This document shows, one piece after another, positions 1 to 11,500 of a stretch of 64,000 nt of DNA. The notes under the pieces were generated by a model, which saw nothing but the letters and a program-made list of their open reading frames with translations, was not told where the DNA came from and searched no databases. A program made the position numbers and the translations under genes. Location: positions 40,969,216 through 41,033,215 of the forward strand of contig BTRK01000005.1 of assembly GCA_036245805.1 (NCBI GenBank), in the 5' to 3' direction. This DNA is from Pristionchus mayeri (Eukaryota > Nematoda > Chromadorea > Rhabditida > Neodiplogasteridae). Within the stretch, counting starts at the first letter, position 1. Every line of letters begins with the position of its first letter.

Positions 1-702
1 AATAACGTGATATCATTTTTAAAAATATATTAAGAAGGATAAATCCCTTCTAATTCTGCGCAAAACAAATTTGAGGAAAGTCGTCTATAGATCAATGGTC
101 TCGCTCTCTCCATATCATACACTTTCTCGCTCACTCTGATCGACGAGAGAGCGTGTGGTTTGGAGAGAGCCAGACGATTCCTCCGTCTATAATGCTCCGC
201 TATACAGTTCGAAAACTACGAAGCGACATCTTTATTATACAAGCTCTTTCGATCCAGAAATGAGAGAGTGAACGAAAGACCGTGGTATCGTTTCTAGAAC
301 TCTCCAACCAGCAGCATTGCGTAGAGAGAGAAATTGAAAAGCTGCGATACACCCTACTGAAGTCTTTGTTTGGTAAATTTTAGTGATTTTTGTACAGCCA
401 ACAAAAATCACTTAGTGATTTTTGATTTAGTGATTTAGTGATTTAGTGATTTTAGTGAAATTGATAATGTGATTATTCAACACCATAATAGAGAAAGTGA
501 AGCATAGTTGGGATGGAGAACGCGGTCTGGTTTCGCTTTCTCATGTACATCAAGAAAGAGATTTGAACGAGCGAAAGAGCGCGCAAAATAGAAAGATTTC
601 TCACGAATCCTTTTCTATCTGCGAGTTCAGGCCATTTAGAATAGCATTCAGGAGCTACAGAATTTGAAATAGCTGGCGAGAGAGTTCGAACTGGAGAGAG
701 AC
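1..702. other. Intergenic, no gene seen; hairpin and TGATTTAG repeats
   Basis: A CTCTC-family hairpin occupies about 94-179. Short tandem copies of TTTAGTGA lie at about 385-465. The short ORFs here have no recognisable content. Confidence 0.5.
94..179. repeat. CTCTC-family hairpin element
   Basis: Imperfect inverted repeat. One arm reads GGTCTCGCTCTCTCC, the other GGAGAGAGCCAGACGA, with CTTTCTCG/CGAGAGAG closer to the loop. It shares its ends with the better-preserved copy at 15,564-15,656. Confidence 0.6.
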
Positions 703-1885
703 TTTGATCGGAATGCATCTCGGAGGAAAACGAATCAAAAGCCGAAAACGAACGCGACACTCTAGGAAATGAAAAGCTCTCTGTGTTAAGCATGCTGTCT
801 CGTCGACTGGATTGAAGAGAGAAGGGATGGTTTGGCAAGAATCATCGTGATGCATCCTTCGTAGAGATGAGCAAAAAGGTAGCATGAGGAGAGAAAACAT
901 GGAGATGGACGAAGAATTGTCTATTTTGAATGAAGTCAATGAACAGCAGGAACTTCCGCATTATTGTTTCCAGATTGATTGTTTGTACGACCTCAGAAGA
1001 CGATTTCTACATCGATATCTAATAAGCTCTGGAAGCGTCTGTGAAACACACTTCTATCCGAGATGTGGAAGAGATAGACGACGAGAATTTCTGATTGAAT
1101 TATGCGAGACGATGAGAGGTTGACACTAAACGAGAGTTGTTTTTGTAGATATACAAGTCGGGGTGAGATTTCGTACAGTCTTCGGTACACAAAATAATGA
1201 GGCATATTCTCGCAAAGAAAAATCCTTCCTAAAAGTAGGTGGGCACTAGTCACTCCAGTAAAGATAAAACGTTCATCCGAGGTGGAGAGTAACGCCAACT
1301 ACCGTCTCGCTCTCTCTTTGGGTGGAAAAGGTGTGCGGCAGTTAGAAGAATGGCGATTTTGTTTTGCCTCCTGACTCTCTCCATACTGCACACTCTCTCG
1401 CTCTCCCTCTAACTGACGAGAGAGCATTTAAAATGAAGAGAGCACCCTGAGGCAACAGCGCCCGAGGGTCAAAACAACGACTACAAAATGAGGTAGGTGA
1501 GTTCTGGCAACCGGGATAGGCCAATTAGCAAAATTACGGAAAATTTGGAACCGATTTTTCATGAGAAGGGAGCAAAAATTCGAAAATTTTCAACGCAGAG
1601 AGTGTAGAATTGAAACGGAATCGTTCCCTCTTTCTGCCACTTCCATTCATAGGGAATGAGGTGTGAAGATTGTAATGGCACAGGTGAGGAAAGAGAATGA
1701 ACAGACGGCCAGACATCATGACCCACACGCTTATATCACTTCTAAACGCTCTCTCGCTCTGTCTGGACGATGAGAGAGTACGTGGAATCGAGAGAGTGCA
1801 GTTACCCCATCACTTTACTGTACAGTATTGCGGAGAAAACTTATCAAAACTATTGTTATTGGCTGCCTAGTTCACTGGTCATGAA
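703..1885. repeat. Segmental duplication copy A
   Basis: Long collinear similarity to 21,221-24,175. Shared blocks include the GAGGAAAACGAATCAAAAGC stretch (about 720 and 21,240), the GAATTTCTGATTGAATTATG stretch (about 1085 and 23,290), and the block around the pair of hairpins at 1375 and 23,690. The copies differ by point changes and indels. Copy A lacks the 1.26-kb insertion in copy B. No coding gene is evident. Confidence 0.75.
1364..1450. repeat. CTCTC-family hairpin element
   Basis: Inverted repeat with the arm ACTCTCTCCATACTGCACAC, a loop near CTAACTGA, and the return arm GAGAGAGCATTTAAAATGAA. It lies inside segmental duplication copy A; its duplicate is at 23,688-23,762. Confidence 0.55.
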
Positions 1886-2204
1886 GGACGTGAGTCACCT
1901 GAAAGTGCATGCTAGGGAATGTTTCGCAATTTTTTTCGAAATAATTATGCTTCTTCAATAAGCAATAAGACAGCATCCTTGTTGCTTTCTGATAATCGCC
2001 TCACGCGGAAGGGAAATGCCACTACTTTGAAGCTCTCAGCACCGAGTTCATGCGAGTCTGATATCCCTACATATAGTACAGTAATCCGAGGATACGGTAG
2101 GCAAAGTCACTCATAAATTTTAGAACTGCGATCACCAGCGTCGGTCATCTGGGAGACGAGTGAGCATGGGAAATGAAGCGAGTCCGAGAGGCAACAAACT
2201 CATC

Positions 2205-2385
2205 AAATATTCAGCAGCCGTGCCTTGCCGAGTGGAGATAACGAACCATAGAGTGGTACCAGAATGACTGATAAGTGCTGTTTTTTCCCTGACAGAGGTG
2301 TCGGAACGGGACATTCGAAGCAAGCGTCCACCGGAAATGTTTTTGACAGGAAGACGATATTTCTACCGTAATCAACTCATGCCCA
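2205..2385. repeat. Local duplicate block, copy 1
   Basis: Contains GTGCCTTGCCGAGTGGAGAT and a following stretch that recur in the same order at about 3988-4140, including the closing TTCTACCGTAA. Diverged copies of one repeat; no coding potential seen. Confidence 0.6.
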
Positions 2386-2387
2386 AC

Positions 2388-2704
2388 TCTCTCCATTTTA
2401 CATGCTCTCTCGCTGGTGAGATACTAAAGAATGACGAGAGAGGGTAAACGAGCATCTCTACAACAGTGAATCTATGGACGAGAGATATAATAAATGAAAA
2501 TAATAAAGCACAAGGATAGGTAGTTACTACTGATTGCTGCTCTTTTTCACGCCGACCTCTCTGAGTTAGTTCCTTTGGAAGAAATGGACTGAAAAATAGC
2601 CGGAAATGAAGGTCTAAGGGGTAATTCCTCACTCCTCTTCATTTGCATTCTCTCTCACCAGTGAGAGACTGTGATAATGAAGGGAGTGAGACCATTGCTC
2701 TACT
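2388..2704. repeat. Two CTCTC-family hairpins
   Basis: One hairpin covers about 2388-2445 (CTCTCTCC...GACGAGAGAG). A second, about 2628-2704, ends GTGAGACCATTGCTCT, matching the terminus of the copy at 15,564-15,656. Confidence 0.5.
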
Positions 2705-2997
2705 GGTTAATTTCTGAGGTGCGAAGAGGCGGATTTACGCCGAGGGAATACTAGCCTGCCCAGTCCATTTTCACCCTGATTTATTGCGTTGGGCGAACAG
2801 TAGACTCGCTCTATTCATTACGCAGACTGAAATAGCTGAAACACAAAATAAGCTTCGCCTCGAGACTGTGATTGCTGAGCAAATAAATGCTAAAAAAAGA
2901 AAAGTGTTTCGTTTCCAATTTCTCATCCTAGTCAAATCACAAGCGCTCATTTCAGATTCCATTTCATCTGTCAGAGCGATCGAAAAATAGTCTTGTA

Positions 2998-3068
2998 GGC
3001 ACTACGTTGGATCAGAACTATGACGTGCCGAAAAAAAGGCGTCATAGTTCTCGTCCGACGTAGTGCCA
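2998..3068. repeat. Compact 71-bp hairpin
   Basis: Two arms of about 28 nt (GGCACTACGTTGGATCAGAA and onward; return arm ending GACGTAGTGCC) enclose a short purine-rich loop. It has miRNA-precursor-like dimensions but could equally be a tiny palindromic element. Confidence 0.6.
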
Positions 3069-3109
3069 GAGCCGATGTCACTAGATCGATGGCGAACGAT
3101 GAGGGCCAT

Positions 3110-3480
3110 GACAGTTTGTTCCACAGCGTTCTGACCCCCATTGTTCTCTCCAGAGAAGGGTAGACAAAGGGATTAAGATTTGAATTTTCCCGCAAAACCC
3201 CGAACTGCAAAATGAGGGAATAGGCTGTTTAAAAGCGATTCGATATATAGTAACACTCTGAAACACAAATGCAATTCATCAATTTGATCAATCTAAGCAC
3301 ATTGACTTCTCATAGGTGATGTGAAACATACATCCGTCTAATCAGTTTCGTTCCTCGAGTGGGAGATTCGTGGAGGGAGACTGCATGTTTCAGTAGGATT
3401 TCAAGTTCCCTGGCTGCAGTTCGATCCAGCTCCCTTTTCTGTCGAGCTAGAATGCTGTGGTTCGCCTGCTGGCAATTGAT
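3110..3480 (-). mobile_element. Fragment of the Ty3-type retroelement family
   Basis: Collinear with 61,577-61,900 of the right-end element, starting from CAGCGTTCTGACCCCCATTG and running through the CCCTTTTCTGTCGAG block. It corresponds to the 3' part of the internal region. No LTR or gag is attached here. Confidence 0.7.
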
Positions 3481-3987
3481 GATCAGCTTTATTATACTAC
3501 CATTCGCGCATGGATTGCATTGAAGCGATTGTTTATGAATTTATGAACACAAATAAAACGGGGAAGAAAACTTTATTTTTAATTTCAAATATTAGACGTG
3601 ATAACTTCTCAAATTCGTTGTCCCCCAATATTTGATCTCAGTTCATCAGATTTTAATAATCTTATATGTCAGAGCGAAATTGGGCCGCACTTCCACTCAA
3701 TTTACTAAATTCTTAGCTGGGAATGAGAGCTTTCGCCTCTTGCCAATAACATACGACATCCAGCTATTGAACTCAACCATTGACAAGTTATGACGTTTTT
3801 TTCCGAAAAATTTTACATATCTTTTGAACGGCGGATCCAATAATCAATTGTAGGGGGATCAATCGATGCGTCTGGTGACGATCTACACGAATAAAATGTA
3901 GTCAAATAATTTGATCGTTGGTTTTACGTGAAATACGGACGTATTTATAATTTTCCGAATTTTTCCGTGCACAGCCCTGAAATGCAA

Positions 3988-4140
3988 CCCCGTGCCTTGC
4001 CGAGTGGAGATAACCAACCAGAGATCGGTACCAGAATGACTGATGACTGCTGTTTGTTCGCTGACCAAGGAACGGGTCAGGGTGAAGAAGCCTCCATTGG
4101 AAGAACTCTCGACAGGAATACAATAGTTCTACCGTAACCA
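3988..4140. repeat. Local duplicate block, copy 2
   Basis: Partner of 2205-2385; shares the GTGCCTTGCCGAGTGGAGAT core and the order of flanking words. Confidence 0.55.
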
Positions 4141-4149
4141 TAATAGCCA

Positions 4150-4915
4150 ATTCTAGCACATCTGAGGTACGGTAGGGCAGGACATAAAATCCATCGAAGA
4201 GACACCTACCGACCGGCAGATAAGTTACCGGCAGTTCGATCAATCTCCAAGAAATGCGAGAGAAGATCGGAGAGTGATATTTGTTCTTCAATCTCTGGGT
4301 CTATCGTTCTGTCACACTGTGTCAGTTCTGTCACAGTCACAGTTCACGTCGCACGAGAGGGCTGATAGTTATTTTGGACTCGTTCTCCAGGCAGGAATAG
4401 GCATTCATCTGTTACTTTACACCATAACTGTTGAAACATAACTGTTCAAAATCAAACTAAAACATTTTCCTTTTTTTAGCGCAAACAAACAGTCTATTCG
4501 ATATTTTCCTATCGAACTCGTGAGGCCCATCTGAGCGTGGAGACACAGGGATATTCCTTGGAGCAATGTTGTAATGATGGATGACTGTAGACCTCGCACG
4601 ATGAATCATGAACTGATTGAGTGTGCACGGCGTTTGTGTGTTGATATGGTAGATGAAGAATAGCTAATTTTCTCTTCGAAATGTTCGTGAAAATTTTTCA
4701 GAAAAGTGGGATTGCATTTCTCATCCAAACCCCTCCTAGAATGGATCGAACTCAGCTACTAAGCAACAATTTCATGATGACGATGAAATATAAACACGAG
4801 TTGCAATCCGATTTTATTTCTTTTTTTTGCTATAACTCCGCATGTTTTCAAAATCGATCTGTTAATGATAATGACGAGAATACATAGATAGATAATGACA
4901 ATTTGTAACAAACAC
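4150..4915. other. Intergenic, nothing recognised
   Basis: AT-rich sequence downstream of the LRR gene. Only short ORFs without recognisable motifs. Confidence 0.4.
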
Positions 4916-4919
4916 TTAT

Positions 4920-4925
4920 TTTATT
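4920..4925 (-). terminator. Polyadenylation signal AATAAA of the LRR gene
   Basis: AATAAA on the minus strand, about 215 nt after the TGA at 5141. It is the first canonical signal I noticed downstream and would give a short 3' UTR. Confidence 0.5.
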
Positions 4926-5140
4926 GAACTTTATCGAGGCAATGCTGAGATGGGACGAATAATTCCCGACTGCGAAGTAGTAACAATGCAAACTCATAAT
5001 AAAAAACCAGAGATCACGGGTGAGATTAAAAGAGGAATGGAGAGAGGCATACCAGCAGATGACAAAATACTCGATTGAGATACCCGCAATAAACATCAGA
5101 CATAATATTATGATACAAACTACAGGGCAACGATCAAATA

Positions 5141-5581
5141 TCAGACTCCGAAGTAGAGCGCGGACATGGCCTTGGGCGGCGGAGGAGGCAGCGGAGGCGA
5201 GATGTTACTGTAATGGAAGGTTACGGTAGTATTTCGCCGGGTCAGATCCTCGAGTTCGTCGGGTAAGATCGCTTACTTGTCCTCGTTATCAGAGGCGGAG
5301 CTGGAGGAGGTTGAGCAGGAGATTCCGGAGATTCCATGAGGAGGGAGGGTCATGGTCAGAGGCGTTCTCGAGCACTCACGAGTCGCGTAAGAACCCTGAA
5401 AATGCAGTCGTTATCAATGGACGCCTTTGGCGAGCCAACACCAAAGGTGCGTCAACAAATTACATTGTACTGTCGTTCCCTTCCGTAGCACAACAGGAGC
5501 AGGAGTATCACCAGAAGTGCGCCAGCGATGAGAAGTGCGCCAAGCAGCAGCAACAGCTCGCTTGACTGACTCAGACCGTAG
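5141..5581 (-). CDS. Exons 17-19 of the LRR gene: transmembrane helix and cytoplasmic tail
   Basis: Exon 17 (5464-5581) encodes about 23 hydrophobic residues (ELLLLLGALLIAGALLVILL and on), then CYGRERQYN. The basic residues after the helix place the tail in the cytoplasm. Exon 18 (5277-5395) has a Ser-rich acidic stretch (STSSSSASDNED). It could end at an immediate TAA, but a strong donor (AA|GTAAGC) overlaps that stop and joins in frame to exon 19. Exon 19 (5141-5207) reads SPPLPPPPPK and ends in YFGV. The tail therefore has a polyproline SH3/EVH1-type site and a C-terminal hydrophobic residue that could bind a PDZ domain. If the exon 18 donor is skipped, a shorter isoform ends in DNEDK. Confidence 0.78.
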
Positions 5582-8500
5582 CTGCGAAAGATCAGAGATC
5601 AAACTACAAACTAGAAGTCATTTTTTCAGAGATCAAAGATCGAACCTCGCTCCGAAGAGAACAGCACAATCATTGACAGCAACAGCAGAGAGAATTGCTT
5701 GACCCTTCAGAATCTCCGGAGTTGAACATCGAGTGGCCCCGTACTCAAGTTGACGACGGAGGGCGAATCTGTGAATGTGATCTTTGATCTTTGGATGGAT
5801 TTGGTACCAGATAGCGTGACCCACTGCATTGTGTGAAACCCTCGGTTCTGGGTACTGAGTGAGTTATCTTTGATGATTGAACATAGCCAGATACCCTAAT
5901 CATCTGCATTGGCACCAAACCTGGGCTAGATCTTATTATGGTCCCCGGATCGCAGGGCATATCCTTTTCCTCCCTCTCTCTATCCGGTGCAACCACCCGG
6001 TTAGTCCCTCTTGTTGTCTTCGCACGCTGGGTGCTAATTCACTTAGCATCAGTGCGCGAGATAGGAAGAAGGGCAGGGATAGGACTGGGGTATAAATTGA
6101 CACGCCTTGCATGATGAAGCGAATGCAACATCCACACGATATGTTCAACAGAAGAAAGACTATTTTTTGTTGTTTATCTTACAACTCAATACAATACTAT
6201 CGACGAATGCATTTAATCGATTTTGTGCAGTGCGCGAAACTCAATATTGCCTTTCCATGTAAGATGAGCCATCTTTGAAGTCGTCGAGAAGTCACCATAC
6301 TAAAAATTCCTCATCCTCTTTCTTGACCCCTTGCTGTTCCCTCGAGTAACAAGTGCCGGCTGGTAGCATTGCCCATTCAAGAGAGGTAACAAAACGGTCC
6401 CTGCCACTAATAGTCTCCTTCCCTAAGTCAGGCAGTGCGAGAGAGCGTGTAAAATAAAGAGACCGTACCCTCCCTCAGTCATTCATTCATCACTCATGCA
6501 ACGAGAAGAGGGGTTGGGAGGGCTAACAATATGGCTCAGCCCTATTTTAGACTCGAGTGGACCAGATGACGCTGTGGAAAAATGCCCAATTTCACGCGCG
6601 TTCTTTGATTTCTTCGCACTCTCAGGTTCTCAGAGATCAAATAGTAAAAATCAAAGATCATCTCTCACCTCTGTCGCATGTGCTCCTGAAGTTGCTGCAG
6701 CCCGCAGTTGCAGTCCCACGGATTTCCTGAAAATTTCGGGATCAAACAAGATTCAGATATCAAACTGCAGAGTTTAGATTCCAAATATCAAACTACGAAC
6801 CTGCGAGGTACACCTGATCGATGGTGTCGATGAATTCTGATGCAGCCGTGGAGAGAGATTTGAGGCGGTTGTGAGAGAGATCGAATTCCTGTGAGAGATC
6901 AAAGATCACAATGCTAACTTCAAGGAATATCTAAAAAAAACTAAGTTAAAAATATTGTCTTTTGCTTGATAGTTATTTTTTTAATGTTACGAAATAACCA
7001 TTATGGCAGAATAATCAAACAACATAAATGGCCAGGATTTATCCGTTATTGTGTAGTTGGCCTGTCCCTTACTCCAGGAGCATAGAGGGAATAGACTTTA
7101 TCTACAGAAAAGGGGACAAGAGAAGAGGTCACATCGCGCTAGTTACAGAGACGATAGAATGGGGAGGAATCATCCTTAAATAGGCACGAGGTCACATGTA
7201 AATCGGACATGCTAATGGACAGAGGGGAGAGGAGGGCGAGAGTACAACTCGAGACAACGGGGGATAGTCTAGTCTGCACGTATGCTAATTGACTATGGAG
7301 TACAAGGCCAGGGCCTTTACACAACACCTCCCTCCAAGATTCAAACTGAGGGGTGAATCTGATAATAATAGTCAATTACAACGAGGCAATAATTAACGGG
7401 CCACGGTTGAAGCACTTTTGGTCATAGGGATTCTGTCGTTCTCCACTACTTCTGTGGGCTCGTTTATTCTTCGACGTTGCATTGCGAGACTCGACGAAAC
7501 TCGGGTAGACGCCCTCGTAGGTGCACACTTGAACACGATGCAGATGTCGTTGCACTTGAACTCGATGACGATGCCGTTGCACTTGAACTCGGTATCGCTT
7601 CTGAGGTGGGCGTACACACGCTTTCCTCAGTGATCGTCTTCGGCAGGATCTCACTATCCTCCATAACACACTTTCAGGATATTCCCAATCCACAGGGTCG
7701 ACCGATTCAACCACCTGTGTTCACACTACACACTTCTCGAACAACAACAGCGTGTGTCCAGATTCCTTCTATGCACTTTCGTGCCTTCTCAGACTAACGT
7801 TCCATTCCCGGAAACGCTTCCGATTTCTCGCTTTCTTTGAGGTCATGATACTCGCCATTTGCTCGAACACAAACGTCCTTCTTGGGGCGATCCGCTTTTT
7901 CCCTCTCTCAGACATCACGAGACTCAACGTGACTCCCCGTCGGGTGTGGTCATTTCAGGCCACGACGCTATTTCCGTGCATTCACTTCAACCTAGCGCCA
8001 CCAGCTAATTCGATCTGGTTTTGTTCACTCAGTACTATCACTGCCTCCGCTCACAGCAACGACTTATTAGCCACCGGATCCGTGCTAGGCGCCTTGCCAA
8101 ACGGCAACGTCACGACTTATTAGCCACAGGCATCCCTGCTATGCGCACACCTGATCTTGCAGACCATCACAATGATCAGTCACTGACACAACGAGTGATC
8201 CCTTTTCCTGGTCAATCACCGTTCTCTCGGGCAGTCCCAAACGTAGGTCAGCTGCTGCTTCCTCTAGTGATCCATCTGCTAGGTCAATCACTAGTTTCTC
8301 TGGCGACATCCTCGTCGCAAAGTTTACGGACGACCCCATACTAGGTCAGTTGCCAGTTCGCTGGGCAGTACCAACCTCAGTCAACTGTTAGTGATCCCTA
8401 CTAGAGGTCAATCACTACTCTCTCTAACGACCCCTAAATATAGGTCAGTCGCTCTTCATCTCGGTCACTGCTAGTGATCCCTAATATCACTGCTCTCACT

Positions 8501-11500
8501 TCTCTGACAACCCCAACAGGTCAGTCGCCGCTACTACATTCAGTTTCCTGGAATCATTCAGGAGATCGGCTCCTTGGCACTCTTTCAGCTCTCTTGGCTT
8601 CTCCCCTAAAGTCATCCACTTCACTCGCACTTTCTAGTCTGGAGTAGTTCCTTCATCTAAGGTACCTTCAACTCCATTCAAACTGTGCACGCACCTTGGC
8701 TCTCTAGCCTCATTGGTCTCTGCTCTCCATTCGGACCTGCACTTTGTTCACCTCGCATCATCCTACTTGCACCTCAGAGCGACGGCTAAGAAGAGGGAAT
8801 GAACTTCTTCCCGTCCCTTCTCCCAGTCCTCTTTCGGTCTTTCAGAATCGCATGAACTTTCACTCTCTTACATGCAGTCCTCATGGGCTCTTCTCTGATC
8901 TCAAAGCACTCAATCTGATCTTTGATCTCTTTCCATCTGAGATTCCCTCGCTCTTGTTCGTTCTCTCGTTGTTGTTTCACGTGTCAATTTGCATCTTTCT
9001 CTTCGCATTATCACGTAAACAAGTCAACCACTCGCATCCGTGTCCGCATTTGCATGTCGTTAGTCTCGCTCGCTCTGTCAGCATCTCCCTCGGATCTCCT
9101 TTCCTTGTGACACGTGTACTATCGATTGATCGAGGACAGCATCGACACGGTTCACAAGTTCAGTGACGACGCACAGTATCAACAAATTTAAATATAAAGA
9201 TCAAAGATCACTCCTCTCACCTTTAGATTTCCCAAAAGTGAGCCCAGATTGTACGGCAGGTAGTAGAGTTGATTCGACGAGAGATTGAGGACCTGAAGGG
9301 AGATCAACGACCAACTACTGTCCTTCTAAATTCCAGTTTTTATCACTCAGATTCCTTGCAATTTTACTCTACATTCGTTGGGCGCACTCATTGAAATAGG
9401 TCACTGCGATTACTTTCGAAATGGAGATATTTTATCACAACTAGCCCCGGTATTCTAATCTGAGCCACTTTCAGTCCTTGCGCACTTTCGGTGAACTCTC
9501 ACTCACCTTCAATTGATAGTATTCAGGCGGGAATACCAACGGAAAGTCGCTGATCATGTTGTGCGCCAAGTGAAGTGACGTTAGCGCATGAAGAGTGCGT
9601 GTTGAGGCAGCATCGAAGGTGGTTAGATAGTTGCCAGAGAGGGAGAGCGACTAAAAACAGTGATCATTGTTTTATTTTGCCTTTCTTCTGCAAGTCCCTC
9701 CAGACTAACTATTCAAACGGTTTGCATGACTTACCCTTGATAGCCCCATTCCCCTCTGTGAATATATGAATGATTGATTGCTCAAAACCGGGAGAAAGTC
9801 CCCGGAATTGCCAGTTTCACGCTCTAGACTAATAGGTTTGCGCGCCTCTCTCCCCTCAATCTCTCCTCTCCCATATCCCGATTGTCCACGGATATCGAGG
9901 ATGATTGATGGGTGGTGGACCCCCTTGTCAGTGCAGGTTGCAAGGGGGATAAACAACATACTAATCACGCATATCAATGGATGCATTTCAGGAGCTTAAA
10001 GATCAAAGATCAGAGGAAGTGTCATTATTGTAAACATCAACGGTATATCTCGTACGCAATGTCTCACAGAGCTCAACGAGGCAAATTAAAGGAAATACTT
10101 TTAAACGCTCATGTTGATTTGTTTTATTAGCCACAAAACTTCGACACAACATCGTTTAATTTCGTGTAATCACACTTTTCTAAATTCGCTGAAACAGATC
10201 TCGTTCAATATCACTCCTGGGACAAACTTCGACCTATTCCCTCGTTTCTTCTCAAGATTAGCATAGTAGTGCGAATTTTCTCCCTAGAAAGCAGTGTGAA
10301 ATGCCCCCAGGGCACGATTCTGTTTGCCCATCTTAGAGTAGCAACTTATTTGTAATTCGGCTCATCTTTCCCTCAAAAGATTACGCGCGCTTTCCGCGAC
10401 CGGGAATTAGAATTGCCGGTCCCGGAATCTCCGGATCTCCGGAGATCCAATATCCCCCTCATAGGCATCATCAGAAAGAATACCATGACCATCTGTTAGG
10501 GCTCTTGATGATCGGAGAGAAGGGGGACTAATCTCGAGAGGGGATAGTTATGCCTAGCACTCTCTTCATTTCTCATGCTCTCTCGCCTTCTCTGACCTAT
10601 GAGTTTGAGAAGGGCACCGGACGATTGCCAGAATAGTTTCACACGATCCCTCGAATTCCGAAACCTCCCCAATTTCATAGCCTCGGGGCATCGAAATAAG
10701 CCGCAGATTAGACTCCAGTTGATTCATCAAGTACTGACGGTTCTCAGTATGACATTTGACTCCCCCAGGGAATAAATTGGATCTCGATTGGAATGACGTC
10801 ACGTTTAAATGATGCAATATAATTTTTCTAACCACCTTCAGTGTTCTCTGTGCAACTCCAATCGTCGTTGAGTCAAAGTTCTCGATGTGATTGAATCCGA
10901 GGTCCAAATGAGTGAGGGAAGTACCGTCAAATGCTTCCTCTTTCAAGATTTTGCCTCGGAGGCCCAGCTGAAATCAATCGATAATCAATCAAATTTATGC
11001 AAGATCACTGTAACAAGGAAAAATTCTTCTAATTCTACTGCAGTGTAGTCTTCTCTCTCCATGTCATAATTTCCCCCCGCTGTTCCCAGCATTTCACAGG
11101 CAGTTTCCGGTTCATTTCTACTCCAATTTCACACTGCGCCGGGCAAAAAAAGACCGAGAAGAGAGAAGAGATTGGAGAAATTGGGAAGCGCACAATTAGA
11201 GAAGGGAAGCAGTTTCTTTCTTCTGGGATGAGAGGCATTATCACGTTACGCGCGATACTATCACGCTGTTGAGCTAACGGATTGTTTTTTGTTTGTTCCC
11301 TGGCTAACACGACAACATTAAATGTTTTCCCTGCCAAGATCTGATATGAGCCTCCTGAAGCATATATGAGGCGAATCGTGAGAGAATCGACCACGCCGCG
11401 GCGGTAGGATTCAAGTTTGCTCGATTCCGCTATAATTTTTGTTATAAGTACTTCAAATGATGCTCTTTCAAACTGCGTCGTCAGAATTTTGATAACTGTC

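Noticed and set aside
7376..7714. Arg-rich 112-codon ORF
   Set aside because: It lies in the 3' part of the intronic retroelement in the wrong frame; the Arg/Val repeats mirror Ser-rich codons of the real frame.
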